Source: Streptomyces rhizoryzae (GTDB lineage Bacteria > Actinomycetota > Actinomycetes > Streptomycetales > Streptomycetaceae). Taken from it: a DNA stretch of 64,000 nt. The stretch lies in the NCBI RefSeq assembly GCF_023155275.1, contig NZ_JALMUV010000010.1, forward strand, positions 1-64,000. The letters run 5' to 3'. Position numbers and translations under genes: made by a program. Every line of letters starts with the position of its first letter. Position 1 is the first letter of the stretch. This document shows, piece by piece, positions 17,696 through 27,775 of the stretch. Below the pieces are notes generated by a model that saw only the letters and a program-made list of their open reading frames with translations, was not told where the DNA came from and did not search any database.

Positions 17696-19450
17696 TCAGA
17701 GGCGTTCGGGGGTGCGGATGCCGAGCAGCGCCATGCCCTTGTGGAGGGTGCGGGCGGTCAGGTCGCACAGGAAGAGGCGGTTCTCGACCTGCGCGGGGGT
17801 GTCCGCCTTCAGGACCGGGCACTGGTCGTAGAAGGTGGTGTAGAGCGAGGCGAGCTGGTAGAGGTACGCGGCGAGCTTGTGCGGCGCGTACTCCGCGGCG
17901 GCCTCGGCGACCGTGGCGCCGAACGCGTCCAGGTGCAGGCCCAGGGCGCGCTCGGCCGGGGCGAGCGCCAGCTCCGGGTGCGCGGCCGGGCCGGTGTCGC
18001 CGGCCTTGCGCAGGATGGACTGGATCCGGGCGTAGGCGTACTGGAGGTAGACGGAGGTGTCGCCGTTGAGCGACACCATCTGGTCCAGGTCGAACTTGTA
18101 GTCGCGGCTGGGCGAGGTGGAGAGGTCGGCGTACTTCACCGCGCCGATGCCGACCTGCGCGGCCCGCTCCAGGATCTCGTCCTCGGTGAGGTCCTGGGCC
18201 TTCTCGCGCACCACCTCGGCGGCGCGCTGCACCGCCTCGTCGAGCAGGTCCTCCAGCCGCACCGTCTCGCCGGCCCGGGTCTTGAACGGCTTGCCGTCCG
18301 CGCCCAGGACCGTGCCGTAGCCCATGTTGTGGGCCGTGACCTGGTCGTTGAGCCAGCCGGCCCGGCGGGCGGTCTCGAAGACCATCCGGAAGTGCAGGGA
18401 CTGGCGGACGTCCACGACGTACAGGAGCGTGGTGGCGTCGAGGTCGACGACGCGGTTGCGGATCGCGGAGAGGTCGCTGGCCGCGTAGCCGAATCCGCCG
18501 TCGGCCTTCTGGACGATCAGCGGGACCGGCTTGTCGTCCTTGCCCTTGATGTCGTCGAAGAACACCACGAGCGCGCCCTCGGAGCGGACGGCGACGCCGG
18601 ACTCCTCCAGCAGCCGCGCCGTCTCGGCCATCATGTCGTTGTAGGCGGACTCGCCGACGATCTCCTCGTCGCGGATCTCCATGTCCAGCTTCTCGAAGAC
18701 CGAGTAGAAGTAGATCTTCGACTCGTCGACGAAGCGCTGCCAGAGGTCGAGGGTCTGCCGGTCGCCGGACTGGAGGGCGACGACCCGCTTGCGGGCCCGC
18801 TCCTTGAACTCCTCGTCGGCGTCGAAGACCGCCCGGGACGCCTTGTAGACCCGGTTGAGGTTGCTCATCGCCTGCTCGCCGTCGGTGTCGGCGGCCGGGG
18901 CCAGCTGGTCGGGGTTCTCGATCAGGTACTGGATGAGCATGCCGAACTGGGTGCCCCAGTCGCCGATGTGGTGGCGGCCGATGGTCTTCTCGCCGGTGAA
19001 GTCCAGGAGGTTGCGCAGCGCGTCGCCGATGACCGCCGAGCGCAGGTGGCCGACGTGCATCTCCTTGGCGACGTTGGGCTGGGCGTAGTCGATGACGGTG
19101 GTGCCGGTCGCGGCGGCGCGCGGCACGCCGAGCCGGTCGTCGGCGGCGCGCGCGGCGAGCGTCCGGATGATCGCGCCGTCGGCGACGGTGAGGTTGAGGA
19201 AGCCGGGGCCGGAGACCTCGACGGTGTGCAGCACGTCGTCGGCGCCGAGGGCGGCGGCGACCTGGCCGGCCAGCTCGCGGGGGTTGCCCTTCAGCTTCTT
19301 GGCGAGCGCCAGCAGGCCGTTGGCCTGGAAGTCCGCCCGGTCACTGCGTCGCAGCAGCGGGTCCGCGGCGCCGGCCTCCGGCAGGGCTGCCGAGAGGGCG
19401 TCCGCGACGCGCTGGTTGACCGTAGCTGCGAGGGAGGTGACCGAGGCCAT
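17696..19450 (-). CDS. argS: Arginyl-tRNA synthetase
   Basis: A 584-residue class Ia synthetase. The N-terminal Add-1 domain is followed by the HIGH-type motif in [16 protein letters not shown], then [11 protein letters not shown]. The C-terminal helical anticodon domain has [16 protein letters not shown] and ends GIRTPERL. I start at ATG 19450 (MASVTSLAA); the frame stays open upstream but that segment is low complexity and overlaps the intergenic control region. It is divergent from lysS. Confidence 0.95.
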   Translation of the reverse strand: MASVTSLAATVNQRVADALSAALPEAGAADPLLRRSDRADFQANGLLALAKKLKGNPRELAGQVAAALGADDVLHTVEVSGPGFLNLTVADGAIIRTLAARAADDRLGVPRAAATGTTVIDYAQPNVAKEMHVGHLRSAVIGDALRNLLDFTGEKTIGRHHIGDWGTQFGMLIQYLIENPDQLAPAADTDGEQAMSNLNRVYKASRAVFDADEEFKERARKRVVALQSGDRQTLDLWQRFVDESKIYFYSVFEKLDMEIRDEEIVGESAYNDMMAETARLLEESGVAVRSEGALVVFFDDIKGKDDKPVPLIVQKADGGFGYAASDLSAIRNRVVDLDATTLLYVVDVRQSLHFRMVFETARRAGWLNDQVTAHNMGYGTVLGADGKPFKTRAGETVRLEDLLDEAVQRAAEVVREKAQDLTEDEILERAAQVGIGAVKYADLSTSPSRDYKFDLDQMVSLNGDTSVYLQYAYARIQSILRKAGDTGPAAHPELALAPAERALGLHLDAFGATVAEAAAEYAPHKLAAYLYQLASLYTTFYDQCPVLKADTPAQVENRLFLCDLTARTLHKGMALLGIRTPERL

Positions 19451-19682
19451 GGGCTGCCGTTCCGTTGGGGTGGAAAGGGTTTGCCACGAGTATCCCATGG
19501 CGCCACCACTGAATTTCTGTCCGGCGGGCGTCTGGGACAATGGCTCCGTCAGGCTTTTGTCCGTCCGGACCGCTCCGCCCGCGCCGCGGGAGAGGGAGCG
19601 CGGCGCCGGAGGGCGCGCGGGGGCACATCGTGCGGCCCAGGACACCGGGCACTTCGGACACCAGGAAGAGGAAGGGCCGATC

Positions 19683-21440
19683 GTGGCTCAGCAGAGCACC
19701 GAGACCGACTGGGTCTCCAGGTTCGCGGACGAGGTCATTGCCGAGGCGGAGCGCCGCGCCCCCGGCAAAGTGGCGTCAGGCGCCTCCGCACCGGGGATCG
19801 TCGTCGCCTCGGGCCTGAGCCCGTCCGGCCCGATCCACCTCGGCAACCTCCGCGAGGTGATGACCCCGCACCTGGTCGCCGACGAGATCCGCCGCCGCGG
19901 CATCCCGTGCGTGCACGTCCTGAGCTGGGACGACTACGACCGGTACCGCAAGGTCCCGGCGGGCATCGACCCGTCCTGGGAGGAGCACATCGGCAAGCCG
20001 CTGACCGCCGTGCCGGCGCCGCCCGGCAGCGCGTACCCCAACTGGGCCGAGCACTACAAGGCGGCCATGGAGGAGGCGCTGGCGGAGCTGGGCATCGAGT
20101 ACCGCGGCATCAGCCAGACCGCCCAGTACACCTCCGGTGCGTACCGCGCGCAGATCCTGCACGCGATGAAGCACCGCAAGGAGATCGACGCGGTCCTGGA
20201 CCGCTACCGCACCAAGGACAAGGCGACCGGCAAGCCGAAGAAGCAGCAGAAGCCGGAGGCCGCCATGGACGCGGCGGAGCTGGCGGCGGCCGAGGGCTCC
20301 GGCGCGGCCGGTGAGGACGACGGCAGTGCGGGCGGCGCGGGCTACTACCCGTACAAGCCGTACTGCACGGCCTGCAACAAGGACTTCACCAAGGTCGTCG
20401 GCTACGACGACGAGACCACCGAGCTGCGCTACGAGTGCGTGGCCTGTGCGCACGCCGAGACGGTGCTGCTGAGCGAGTTCGACCACGGCAAGCTGGTGTG
20501 GAAGGTCGACTGGCCGATGCGCTGGGCCTACGAGGGCGTGGTCTTCGAGCCGTCGGGGGTGGACCACTCCTCGCCGGGCTCGTCGTTCGTCGTCGGCGGC
20601 CAGATCGTCCGCGAGGTGTTCGGCGCCGCGCAGCCGATCGGCCCGATGTACGCGTTCGTGGGCATCAGCGGCATGGCGAAGATGTCGTCGTCCAAGGGCG
20701 GGGTGCCCACCCCGGGTGACGCGCTGAAGATCATGGAGGCGCCGCTGCTGCGCTGGCTGTACGCCCGCCGCAAGCCCAACCAGTCCTTCAAGATCGCCTT
20801 CGACCAGGAGATCCAGCGGCTCTACGACGAGTGGGACAAGCTCGCCGCCAAGGTCGCCGACGGCACCGCGCAGCCCGCGGACGCCGCGGCCTACGCCCGG
20901 GCGGTGGGCACCGCCGCCGGTGAACTCCCGCGCACCCCGCGCCCGCTGCCGTACCGCACGCTGGCCTCGGTCGTGGACATCACCGCCGGCCACGACGAGC
21001 AGACCCTGCGGATCCTGAGCGAGCTGGACCCGGAGCAGCCGGTCGCCTCCCTGGACGAGGTCCGGCCGCGGCTGGACCGGGCGGAGCACTGGATCACCAC
21101 CCAGGTCCCCGCCGACCAGCGCACCGTCGTCCGCGCCGAGCCGGACGAGGAGCTGCTGGCCACCCTCGACGAGCAGTCCCGCGGCGCGCTGCGGCTGCTG
21201 CTCGACGGGCTGGACGAGCACTGGTCGCTGGACGGTCTGACGACGCTGGTCTACGGGGTGCCCAAGGTGCAGGCCGGGCTCAGCCCGGAGGCCAAGCCGA
21301 CGCCGGAGCTGAAGGTCGCCCAGCGCGCCTTCTTCGCGCTGCTCTACAACCTCCTGGTCGGCCGGGACACCGGTCCCCGGCTGCCCACGCTGCTGCTGGC
21401 CGTCGGCGCGGACCGGGTCCGCAAGCTGCTGGGCGGCTGA
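19683..21440 (+). CDS. lysS: Lysyl-tRNA synthetase, class I
   Basis: A 585-residue class I LysRS, the archaeal-type enzyme found in some bacteria including Streptomyces, instead of the common class II form. [11 protein letters not shown] is the HIGH motif and KMSSSKG the second nucleotide-binding motif. A Cys-pair zinc region (CTACNKD and CVACAH) lies between them. The start is GTG 19683, behind a purine-rich AGGAAGAGGAAG. It is divergent from argS across a 233-nt gap. Confidence 0.95.
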   Translation: MAQQSTETDWVSRFADEVIAEAERRAPGKVASGASAPGIVVASGLSPSGPIHLGNLREVMTPHLVADEIRRRGIPCVHVLSWDDYDRYRKVPAGIDPSWEEHIGKPLTAVPAPPGSAYPNWAEHYKAAMEEALAELGIEYRGISQTAQYTSGAYRAQILHAMKHRKEIDAVLDRYRTKDKATGKPKKQQKPEAAMDAAELAAAEGSGAAGEDDGSAGGAGYYPYKPYCTACNKDFTKVVGYDDETTELRYECVACAHAETVLLSEFDHGKLVWKVDWPMRWAYEGVVFEPSGVDHSSPGSSFVVGGQIVREVFGAAQPIGPMYAFVGISGMAKMSSSKGGVPTPGDALKIMEAPLLRWLYARRKPNQSFKIAFDQEIQRLYDEWDKLAAKVADGTAQPADAAAYARAVGTAAGELPRTPRPLPYRTLASVVDITAGHDEQTLRILSELDPEQPVASLDEVRPRLDRAEHWITTQVPADQRTVVRAEPDEELLATLDEQSRGALRLLLDGLDEHWSLDGLTTLVYGVPKVQAGLSPEAKPTPELKVAQRAFFALLYNLLVGRDTGPRLPTLLLAVGADRVRKLLGG

Positions 21441-21483
21441 GGCGGGGGGAGGGCCGGGCCGGCTCTCCCCCGCACGGGCGAGA

Positions 21484-21527
21484 ACGGGGCCGGCCCCGGG
21501 GAGGAGGTTCCCCGGGGCCGGCCCCGT
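21484..21527. terminator. Strong terminator after lysS
   Basis: A perfect 19-bp stem pairs 21484-21502 (ACGGGGCCGGCCCCGGGGA) with 21509-21527, around a 6-nt loop, between lysS and the convergent DUF3558 gene. Confidence 0.92.
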
Positions 21528-21625
21528 CACGCTGGAAGAAGAGCGGCGGCGCCGAGGGGACGGCGGACCCCCCCAGCGGCGGTGCGGCGGGCCCTCCCCG
21601 GGCCGGGGCGGGCCCGCCGGCCGGG

Positions 21626-22414
21626 TCAGCTCTTGCCCGCCTTGCTGCTCCCGGGCTTGGCGCTCTCGGTCTTGGCGTCGTCCGTCGTGGCGTCGTCGGG
21701 CTTGGCCCCGTTGGCCTTGGCGGCGGTGGCGACCGCCTCCTTGGCGGCGGCCTGGGCGGCCTTGAGGAGGTCGTTGCCGTTGGGGGTGTCGGCGCCGGCC
21801 ATGCCCGCGCCGTTGTAGTTGAGCGTGACGACGACGTTGGCGGTGCGCGCCACGACCGTCGTGTTCTTGAAGTCGTTGCCGTCCTTCTTGATGTCGTAGG
21901 TGATCGCGGTCGCCGCGTCACCGGTGCCCGCGGTCTGCACCGCGGTGACCTTCTTGGCGCCGGGCGTGCCCTTGGCGTCGTCGATCTGCTGGGTGAAGAA
22001 GTCGGTGGCGCGCTTCTCGCCGGAGCCGAGCGCCGGGTCGGAGTCGTAGCGCTGGTAGGCGACGTCCAGCCAGCGGAACTGGGTGCCGTCCACGCCCTGG
22101 TCCTCCGAGCTGTTCCAGGAGCAGGAGCCGCGGGTGGCCGGGTCGGTGGACTTGCCCTGCGCGCCGGCGGCGTCCTTCACCTTGGGCAGCAGCGTGTTGA
22201 TGGTGTCCTTGGAGAACGCCTCGCACGGGTTCGGCAGCTTCTTGTACTTCGCGGCGGCGACGGTCGGCGACGGGGAGCCGGCGGCGCTGGACGATCCGGA
22301 GGGAGTGCTGCCACCGGAGCTCTTGCCGTCCGAGCCGGAGCACCCGGCGACGAGCAGCACCGGTACTGCTGCGCAGGTGAGGAGGCCGGCGAGTCGCTTG
22401 GCTGATCGGTGCAT
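21626..22414 (-). CDS. DUF3558 lipoprotein
   Basis: A 262-residue secreted lipoprotein. A signal peptide (MHRSAKRLAGLL...) ends in the lipobox VAGC (Cys about residue 25). A Ser/Gly linker is followed by a DUF3558 domain starting LPNPCEAFSKD, with a second Cys in RGSCSWN that probably makes a disulfide. The C-terminal tail is rich in Ala, Lys and Asp. Function unknown; the domain is common in actinobacterial cell-surface lipoproteins. The next gene upstream (22613-23542) encodes a paralogue in the same orientation. Confidence 0.85.
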   Translation of the reverse strand: MHRSAKRLAGLLTCAAVPVLLVAGCSGSDGKSSGGSTPSGSSSAAGSPSPTVAAAKYKKLPNPCEAFSKDTINTLLPKVKDAAGAQGKSTDPATRGSCSWNSSEDQGVDGTQFRWLDVAYQRYDSDPALGSGEKRATDFFTQQIDDAKGTPGAKKVTAVQTAGTGDAATAITYDIKKDGNDFKNTTVVARTANVVVTLNYNGAGMAGADTPNGNDLLKAAQAAAKEAVATAAKANGAKPDDATTDDAKTESAKPGSSKAGKS

Positions 22415-22612
22415 GGTTCCTTCGCTGTTCGTCGTCGTCGAGTCGTTGGGCACCCTTGGGGAGCGGGTGGCCCGGCCCCGGGACGGGGCGGGCACCAGTG
22501 CACGGTACGCGGCGGAGCGAGGTGGGCGGCCGGTTCCCGGCGACCGAGAAAAGGGGTGAATCGGGCGAAAGGTGCGCACAGTTCACCTGTCGGGCCATCC
22601 GCCCTTACGGGG

Positions 22613-23542
22613 CTATTCGCTGAGGCTGTCGACCACTTCGGCGGCCAGGGAACGCGCCTTGTCCTGCAATTCCTGGCTTTCCGGCAGCTTCGTCTTGTCC
22701 GCGGACCACTGGTCGTAGGTGAGCGTCACGATGACGTTCGACGTGCGGAAGACCACAGTCACGTCGCGGTGCACCCCCGAGTCCGTGGTGCTCAGCCGGT
22801 CGTTGAGGAACGCCGCGTCGCCGAGGTTGTCCAGTTCGCGGGGGGCCAGCGTGCCGCCGGGGCCGGCGGAGGGTTCCGAGGGGGACGGGGAGGGCGTCGC
22901 CGGCGGCGGGGTGGTCTGCGCGGCGCCGTCGGCCTTCTTGCCCCCGGCCTCCGCACCGGCGCCGCCCGGCTGCGGCTCCCTGCCCGCGCCGGGCGCCGCG
23001 GACGGGCTCTTCGATCCGTCCGCGGGCTTGTCCGCCGGCTTGTCCTTGGGGGCGGCCGTCGTGGGGGTGCCCGAGCTGCCGGACGGGATCTTCGCGGCCT
23101 GCTCCTTGCCGCGGTAGAGCTCCTGCGCCCGGTCCTCGTCGCTCACCGCGGGGCTGTACGAGACGACCCGCTGGATGTCCAGGGTGAGGTGGCGGGTGCC
23201 CTCGGCGGTCTCCCGGGTCCACTGGCAGCCGACGCGGCGGTCGGTGTCGTAGGTGATGTCGGCCCGGCCGGCGTAGATCTTCTCCGCGTCGGCGGGCGCG
23301 AGCTGCTGGCCGTCGCCGGGCAGCATGCCGCGGATGGTGCTGCGGGCCGGGAGGCCACAGGCTTCCGGGAGGTACTGGTAGCGGCCGGGCTCGGCGGACT
23401 GGGTCGCGGCGGTGACGTCGCCGCTCTTGCCGTCGCCGCCGCGGCTGCCGGTGGCGGAGCCGCCGGAGCAGCCGGCGAGACCGGCGGCCAGCGCCGCGGT
23501 GGCCAGCAGCGCGGCACCGGGTACGAACGACTTGCGCGGCAT
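22613..23542 (-). CDS. DUF3558 lipoprotein (second copy)
   Basis: A 309-residue lipoprotein with lipobox GLAGC at about residue 24, then a DUF3558-type domain (LPEACGLPARSTIRGMLPG, VGCQWTRETAEG). The domain is interrupted by a roughly 90-residue low-complexity insert rich in Pro, Ala, Lys and Ser before LDNLGDAAFLNDRL. Same orientation and same domain as the adjacent 21626-22414 gene, so likely an old tandem duplication. Function unknown. Confidence 0.82.
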   Translation of the reverse strand: MPRKSFVPGAALLATAALAAGLAGCSGGSATGSRGGDGKSGDVTAATQSAEPGRYQYLPEACGLPARSTIRGMLPGDGQQLAPADAEKIYAGRADITYDTDRRVGCQWTRETAEGTRHLTLDIQRVVSYSPAVSDEDRAQELYRGKEQAAKIPSGSSGTPTTAAPKDKPADKPADGSKSPSAAPGAGREPQPGGAGAEAGGKKADGAAQTTPPPATPSPSPSEPSAGPGGTLAPRELDNLGDAAFLNDRLSTTDSGVHRDVTVVFRTSNVIVTLTYDQWSADKTKLPESQELQDKARSLAAEVVDSLSE

Positions 23543-23703
23543 CGTTCGCGGCTCCTTCCCTGCGGAAATGCGGTTGCCGCCGGGCGGCGGCCGGTGGACA
23601 CAATGTCTACCGCACGTTTCGCGGTGAACGCCGGTTCGCTGTCCAGAATCAGGCGCATTGTCCGCCTTTTGCTTTTTCGTATTTCCGGGGGAATGGATCC
23701 GTC

Positions 23704-24897
23704 ATGCCGTACACCGAAGTGCCGGGCGCCAAGGTGCCGATCCGGATGTGGACCGATCCGTCCGCGGTCGAGGGCGTCGCCCTCCAGCAGCTGCACAACG
23801 TCGCCACCCTGCCGTGGATCAAGGGCCTGGCCGTGATGCCGGACGTGCACTACGGCAAGGGCGCCACCGTCGGCTCGGTGATCGCGATGCACGGCGCGGT
23901 CTGCCCGGCCGCCGTCGGCGTGGACATCGGCTGCGGGATGAGCGCGGTCAAGACCTCGCTCACCGCCAACGACCTGCCCGGCGACCTCTCCCGGCTGCGC
24001 TCCCGTATCGAGCAGGCGATCCCGGTGGGCCGGGGCATGCACGACGAGCCGCTCGACCCGCGCCGGCTCCACGGCGTCACCACCGCCGGCTGGGACGCCT
24101 TCTGGCAGCGCTTCGACGGGGTGGCCGAGGCGGTGCGGTTCCGCCGCGAGCGGGCCGCCCGGCAGATGGGGTCGCTCGGCTCGGGCAACCACTTCATCGA
24201 GTTCTGCCTCGACGAGCAGGGCTCGGTGTGGCTGATGCTGCACTCCGGCTCCCGCAACATCGGCAAGGAACTCGCCGAGTACCACATCGAGCAGGCCCGC
24301 AAGCTGCCGCACAACCAGGGGCTCGTCGACCGCGACCTGGCCGTCTTCGTCGCCGACACCCCGCAGATGGCGGCCTACCGCAACGACCTCTTCTGGGCCC
24401 AGGAGTACGCCCGGCACAACCGCGACCTGATGATGGCGCTCTTCCAGGACGTCGTCCGCAGGGAATTCCGCGCGGCCCGGCCGGTCTTCGAGCCGGTCAT
24501 CTCCTGCCACCACAACTACGTGGCGGAGGAGACCTACGACGGCCTGGACCTCCTGGTGACCCGCAAGGGCGCGATCCGGGCCGGCCTCGGCGACCACGGC
24601 ATCATCCCCGGCTCCATGGGCACCGGCTCGTACATCGTCCGCGGCCTGGGGAACGCGGCGTCCTTCCACTCCGCCTCGCACGGCGCCGGCCGCCGGATGA
24701 GCCGGAACGCCGCGAAGAAGCGCTTCACCACCCGCGACCTGGAGGAGCAGACCCGGGGAGTGGAGTGCCGCAAGGACTCCGGCGTCGTCGACGAGATCCC
24801 CGGCGCCTACAAGCCGATCGAGCACGTCATGGAGCAGCAGCGCGACCTGGTCGAGGTCGTCGCCAAGCTCAAGCAGGTGGTGTGCGTGAAGGGGTGA
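23704..24897 (+). CDS. rtcB: RNA-splicing ligase RtcB
   Basis: A 397-residue GTP-dependent RNA ligase that joins 2',3'-cyclic phosphate (or 3'-phosphate) and 5'-OH RNA ends. Metal and active-site motifs are DVHYGKGATVGSV, VGVDIGCGM with the metal Cys, GSGNHFIEF, HSGSRNIGK, HHNYVAEE, and the guanylated His in SHGAGRRMSR. In bacteria it repairs or heals RNA after stress. No archease gene or rtcA is adjacent, and no RtcR-like regulator is seen, so control is unclear. Confidence 0.94.
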   Translation: MPYTEVPGAKVPIRMWTDPSAVEGVALQQLHNVATLPWIKGLAVMPDVHYGKGATVGSVIAMHGAVCPAAVGVDIGCGMSAVKTSLTANDLPGDLSRLRSRIEQAIPVGRGMHDEPLDPRRLHGVTTAGWDAFWQRFDGVAEAVRFRRERAARQMGSLGSGNHFIEFCLDEQGSVWLMLHSGSRNIGKELAEYHIEQARKLPHNQGLVDRDLAVFVADTPQMAAYRNDLFWAQEYARHNRDLMMALFQDVVRREFRAARPVFEPVISCHHNYVAEETYDGLDLLVTRKGAIRAGLGDHGIIPGSMGTGSYIVRGLGNAASFHSASHGAGRRMSRNAAKKRFTTRDLEEQTRGVECRKDSGVVDEIPGAYKPIEHVMEQQRDLVEVVAKLKQVVCVKG

Positions 24898-24918
24898 GGC
24901 CCCGGCAGCCTCACCCCT
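24890..24918. terminator. Bidirectional terminator between rtcB and the SDR gene
   Basis: An 11-bp perfect stem pairs 24890-24900 (AGGGGTGAGGC) with 24908-24918. It includes the rtcB stop codon and separates convergent genes. Confidence 0.8.
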
Positions 24919-24925
24919 CGCCCGC

Positions 24926-25693
24926 TCAACTGCTGCGGTGCACCTTGGAGTTGGACGCCTGCGCGCGGGGGCGGACGACGAGCAGGTCGACGTTGACGTG
25001 CGGGGGGCGGGTGACGGCCCAGGCGATGGTGTCGGCGACGTCCTCCGCGGTGAGCGGCGCGTCCACGCCCTCGTAGACCTTGGCGGCCCGGTCGGCGTCG
25101 CCGCGGAAGCGGGTGGTCGCGAACTCCTCGGTCCGCACCATCCCGGGCGCCACCTCGATGACCCGTACGGGCTGGCCGCACAGCTCCAGGCGGAGCGTCT
25201 CGGCGAGCACATGGGCGCCGTGCTTGGCCGCGACGTACCCGCCGCCGCCCTCGTACGTCCCGTGCCCCGCGGTGGAGGAGAGCACCACGACCGTGCCGTC
25301 ACCGGAGCCGGTCAGGGCGGGCAGCAGCGCCTGGGTCATGTGCAGGACGCCGAGCACGTTGACCTCGTACATCGCGCGCCAGTCCGCCGGGTCACCGGTG
25401 GCGACCGGCTCCGCGCCGAGCGCGCCGCCGGCGTTGTTCACCAGCACGTCCACGGTCGGGAAGCGGTCCAGGGACCGGGCGAAGGCGTCGACCGCGGCCC
25501 GGTCGGTGACGTCCAGCGCGTACGCCTCGGCGTGCGGCAGCTCCGCGGCGAGCGCCTCGATCCGGTCCTTGCGGCGGGCGGTGAGCACGACGCGGTAGCC
25601 GGCGGCGGCCAGGGCGCGCGCGGTGGCGGCGCCGATGCCGCTGCTCGCTCCGGTGACGACGGCGGTACGGAGGCCGGCGGTGTCGGCGGTCAT
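24926..25693 (-). CDS. SDR family NAD(P)-dependent oxidoreductase
   Basis: A 255-residue classical short-chain dehydrogenase. VVTGASSGIGAATA is the TGxxxGxG cofactor site, with basic ARRKDR after beta-2 favouring NADP(H). NNAGG, SSTAG around the catalytic Ser, and YVAAK (YxxxK) complete the active site. The C-terminus matches the YdfG/serine-dehydrogenase-like group. Substrate unknown. It is monocistronic and convergent with rtcB. Confidence 0.88.
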   Translation of the reverse strand: MTADTAGLRTAVVTGASSGIGAATARALAAAGYRVVLTARRKDRIEALAAELPHAEAYALDVTDRAAVDAFARSLDRFPTVDVLVNNAGGALGAEPVATGDPADWRAMYEVNVLGVLHMTQALLPALTGSGDGTVVVLSSTAGHGTYEGGGGYVAAKHGAHVLAETLRLELCGQPVRVIEVAPGMVRTEEFATTRFRGDADRAAKVYEGVDAPLTAEDVADTIAWAVTRPPHVNVDLLVVRPRAQASNSKVHRSS

Positions 25694-26013
25694 GTGCTCT
25701 CCCTCTGCGCGATCTCTACGCGATCTCTGCGATCTCTACGCGATACGTGGTCGTCCGGCCGGCGGGCCGCGCCCCGGCTCACGGACCGGGTGCGGACCGG
25801 GCCGGGGTACGTACGGACCGGGCTGCCGTACGGCCCGGCGGCTGCGGTGGGCCGGGGCGGCCGGTGGGCCGGTGTGGTGCGGTGGTGCGGGTGGTTCGGG
25901 CGGTGCGAGTGGTGCGCGTGAGGTCAGGATATGCAGGGCGGGGCGGGGTGTTGGGACGCCGGGCACGGGCGCCGGACTCCGGACGGTACCGGCGCGGGCG
26001 GGACCCGGCGGGC
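25694..26013. other. Non-coding low-complexity interval
   Basis: About 320 nt between the SDR gene and ynfA. Next to the SDR start there is a short run of imperfect copies of GCGATCTCTAC (25709-25744). The rest is G-rich with many short GGTGCGG/GGGCCGG words. No reading frame shows a recognisable protein. Confidence 0.55.
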
Positions 26014-26349
26014 TCAGCGGCCGCGCGGGGCGTACATGATCACCGCCATACCGGCCAGGCAGATCAGCGCGCCGAGGACGTCCCACCGGTCGGGGCGGTA
26101 GCCGTCCGCGACCGCCCCCCAGACCAGCGACCCGGCGACGAACACCCCGCCGTACGCCGCGAGGATCCGGCCGAAGTGCGCGTCCGGCTGGAGCGTGGCC
26201 ACGAAGCCGTACACCCCCAGGGCGATCACCCCGGCGCCGATCCACGCCCAGCCCTTGTGCTCCCGCACCCCCTGCCACACCAGCCAGGCCCCGCCGATCT
26301 CGAACAGCGCCGCGACGACGAACAGGGCTGCGGAACGCGCGATGAGCAT
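26014..26349 (-). CDS. YnfA (UPF0060) family membrane protein
   Basis: A 111-residue integral membrane protein with four predicted helices. The family signature is clear: [12 protein letters not shown] near the N-terminus, [19 protein letters not shown] in the third helix region, and [23 protein letters not shown] at the C-terminus. YnfA proteins belong to the small multidrug resistance-like fold and are implicated in efflux in enterobacteria. The role here is inferred only. Confidence 0.92.
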   Translation of the reverse strand: MLIARSAALFVVAALFEIGGAWLVWQGVREHKGWAWIGAGVIALGVYGFVATLQPDAHFGRILAAYGGVFVAGSLVWGAVADGYRPDRWDVLGALICLAGMAVIMYAPRGR

Positions 26350-26398
26350 GGGCCTCAGCGTACGGGCGGCCGGGGTGCCGCGCGGCGGCGGTGCCCCC

Positions 26399-27010
26399 TC
26401 AGGCCGGTCCCGGCACCCGCCCCGCGATCCGCCGCAGATGCCCCTCGAACACCTGCTGCGCCTCGGGCGTCAGCGTCCGCAGCGCCACCATCGCCGTCAC
26501 GATCACATCGCACAGTTCGGCCTGGACGTCGTCCCAGGTGTGGCTGTGCCCCTTGCGCGGATTCTGGCCGGTGGCCCCGATGACGGCCTGGGCCACCTCG
26601 CCCGCCTCCTCCGAGAGCTTCAGCAGCCGCAGCAGCCGCTCCTGCTCGACCGGCAGCACACGCTCCCGGTCGAGCCACCGCACCAGCCCGTCGACGGTCC
26701 CCCAGAGCCCCGCCCCGCAGTCGGCCGGGGACCCGGACGCATCGGAGGGGCTGGCGGGGCCGGAGGAGTTGGAGGAGTCGGATGGGCTGAAGGAGTCGGA
26801 CGTGCAGGAGGGGGCGGACCGACTGGAGGCGCGGGAAGCGCCGGAAGTGCCAGAAGGGGCGGAAGTGCCAGACGGGACGGACGGGCCCGGCGGGCCGGAC
26901 GGGCCCGGCGGGAGAGAAGGGCCGTCCGGGCTGATGGACGCGCTCCCCTGGGCCCGCACCGAGGCGGGCGCGGGATCCGGAGACGCGAGGGGGGAATCGG
27001 GAACGGACAT
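26399..27010 (-). CDS. MazG-like nucleotide pyrophosphohydrolase family protein with long disordered N-terminus
   Basis: 203 residues. The conserved part is residues about 103-200: [30 protein letters not shown] with the EExxE-type metal motif, and [16 protein letters not shown] with the second acidic pair. These are the two metal sites of the all-alpha NTP pyrophosphatase fold. The first 100 residues are almost only Ser, Pro, Gly and Ala and are encoded by degenerate direct repeats. I keep the ATG at 27010 because codons remain strongly biased, but a shorter natural start cannot be excluded. Probable house-cleaning of non-canonical NTPs. Confidence 0.8.
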   Translation of the reverse strand: MSVPDSPLASPDPAPASVRAQGSASISPDGPSLPPGPSGPPGPSVPSGTSAPSGTSGASRASSRSAPSCTSDSFSPSDSSNSSGPASPSDASGSPADCGAGLWGTVDGLVRWLDRERVLPVEQERLLRLLKLSEEAGEVAQAVIGATGQNPRKGHSHTWDDVQAELCDVIVTAMVALRTLTPEAQQVFEGHLRRIAGRVPGPA

Positions 27011-27079
27011 GGCCCGATTCTTCCGCTCGTTCCCCGCACCGCGCGGCCTCCGCCCCTAGGGTGAGCCCACGGCCGGGCA

Positions 27080-27775
27080 GTGGCTGCGGCCGGCACCGGC
27101 GGCACGGTGGACGAGCGGAAGCGGAAGGCGGCCCGGCGGATGGACGAGCACCCCGCACTGCCCCGGGACCCGTTCCCGCGGCAGCTGGTCGCCCGCTGCG
27201 GCCTGACCCGGCTGCCCCGCGAGGGCGGCTGGTACCGGCGGACCTGGGCCGGGCCGGAGCGGCCGGACGGGCGGCCCGAGGGCTCCGCGATCGTGGTGCT
27301 GCTGACCGCCGAGCCGGGCGTGTTCTCGGCGCTGCACCGGCTGCCGTCCGACGAGACCTGGCACTTCTACCGCGGCGACCCGCTCATCCTGTTCCTGCTG
27401 CCCGGCGACGACGCCACCGGCCACGACGACGGCGCCGGCCACGCCGACGGGGGCGCAGGCACCCGCCATGACGGCGGCCACGCCGACGCCCACCGGGAGG
27501 ACGAGGCCGAGGGCACCGGCGCCGGCGGGCCCGGACGGACGGCCCGCACGGTCGTGCTCGGCCCGGACGTCCTGGCCGGCCAGTACGTGCAGTTCACGGT
27601 CCCGGCCGGGACGTGGATGGCGGCCGAGGTCGCCGACGGGGGCGCCTGGACGCTCTTCGGCTGCACGATGGCACCCGGTTTCACGTTCGCGGACTACGAG
27701 CACGGGGACGCGGGGCGGCTGGCCGCGCGGTTCCCCCGGGAGGCGGCGCGGATCGGGGAGCTGAGCCGGGCATGA
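27080..27775 (+). CDS. Cupin (DUF985) domain protein with His/Asp-rich insertion
   Basis: 231 residues. The Cupin_5/DUF985 fold is visible in GWYRRTWAG, SALHRLPSDETWHFYRGDPL, VVLGPDVLAGQ, TVPAGTWMAAE and GCTMAPGFTFADYE. A segment of about 40 residues between strands (about 112-150) is rich in His, Asp, Gly and Ala, and is not part of the usual fold. GTG 27080 is the longest start; GTG 27104 and ATG 27140 are alternatives. The stop overlaps the next SDR gene by 4 nt (ATGA). The family may be sugar-binding or isomerase-like; function unknown. Confidence 0.82.
   Translation: MAAAGTGGTVDERKRKAARRMDEHPALPRDPFPRQLVARCGLTRLPREGGWYRRTWAGPERPDGRPEGSAIVVLLTAEPGVFSALHRLPSDETWHFYRGDPLILFLLPGDDATGHDDGAGHADGGAGTRHDGGHADAHREDEAEGTGAGGPGRTARTVVLGPDVLAGQYVQFTVPAGTWMAAEVADGGAWTLFGCTMAPGFTFADYEHGDAGRLAARFPREAARIGELSRA

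Noticed and set aside
25709..25744. Repeated GCGATCTCTAC words before the SDR gene
   Set aside because: Only three or four imperfect copies with no unique spacers; slippage is enough to explain them.
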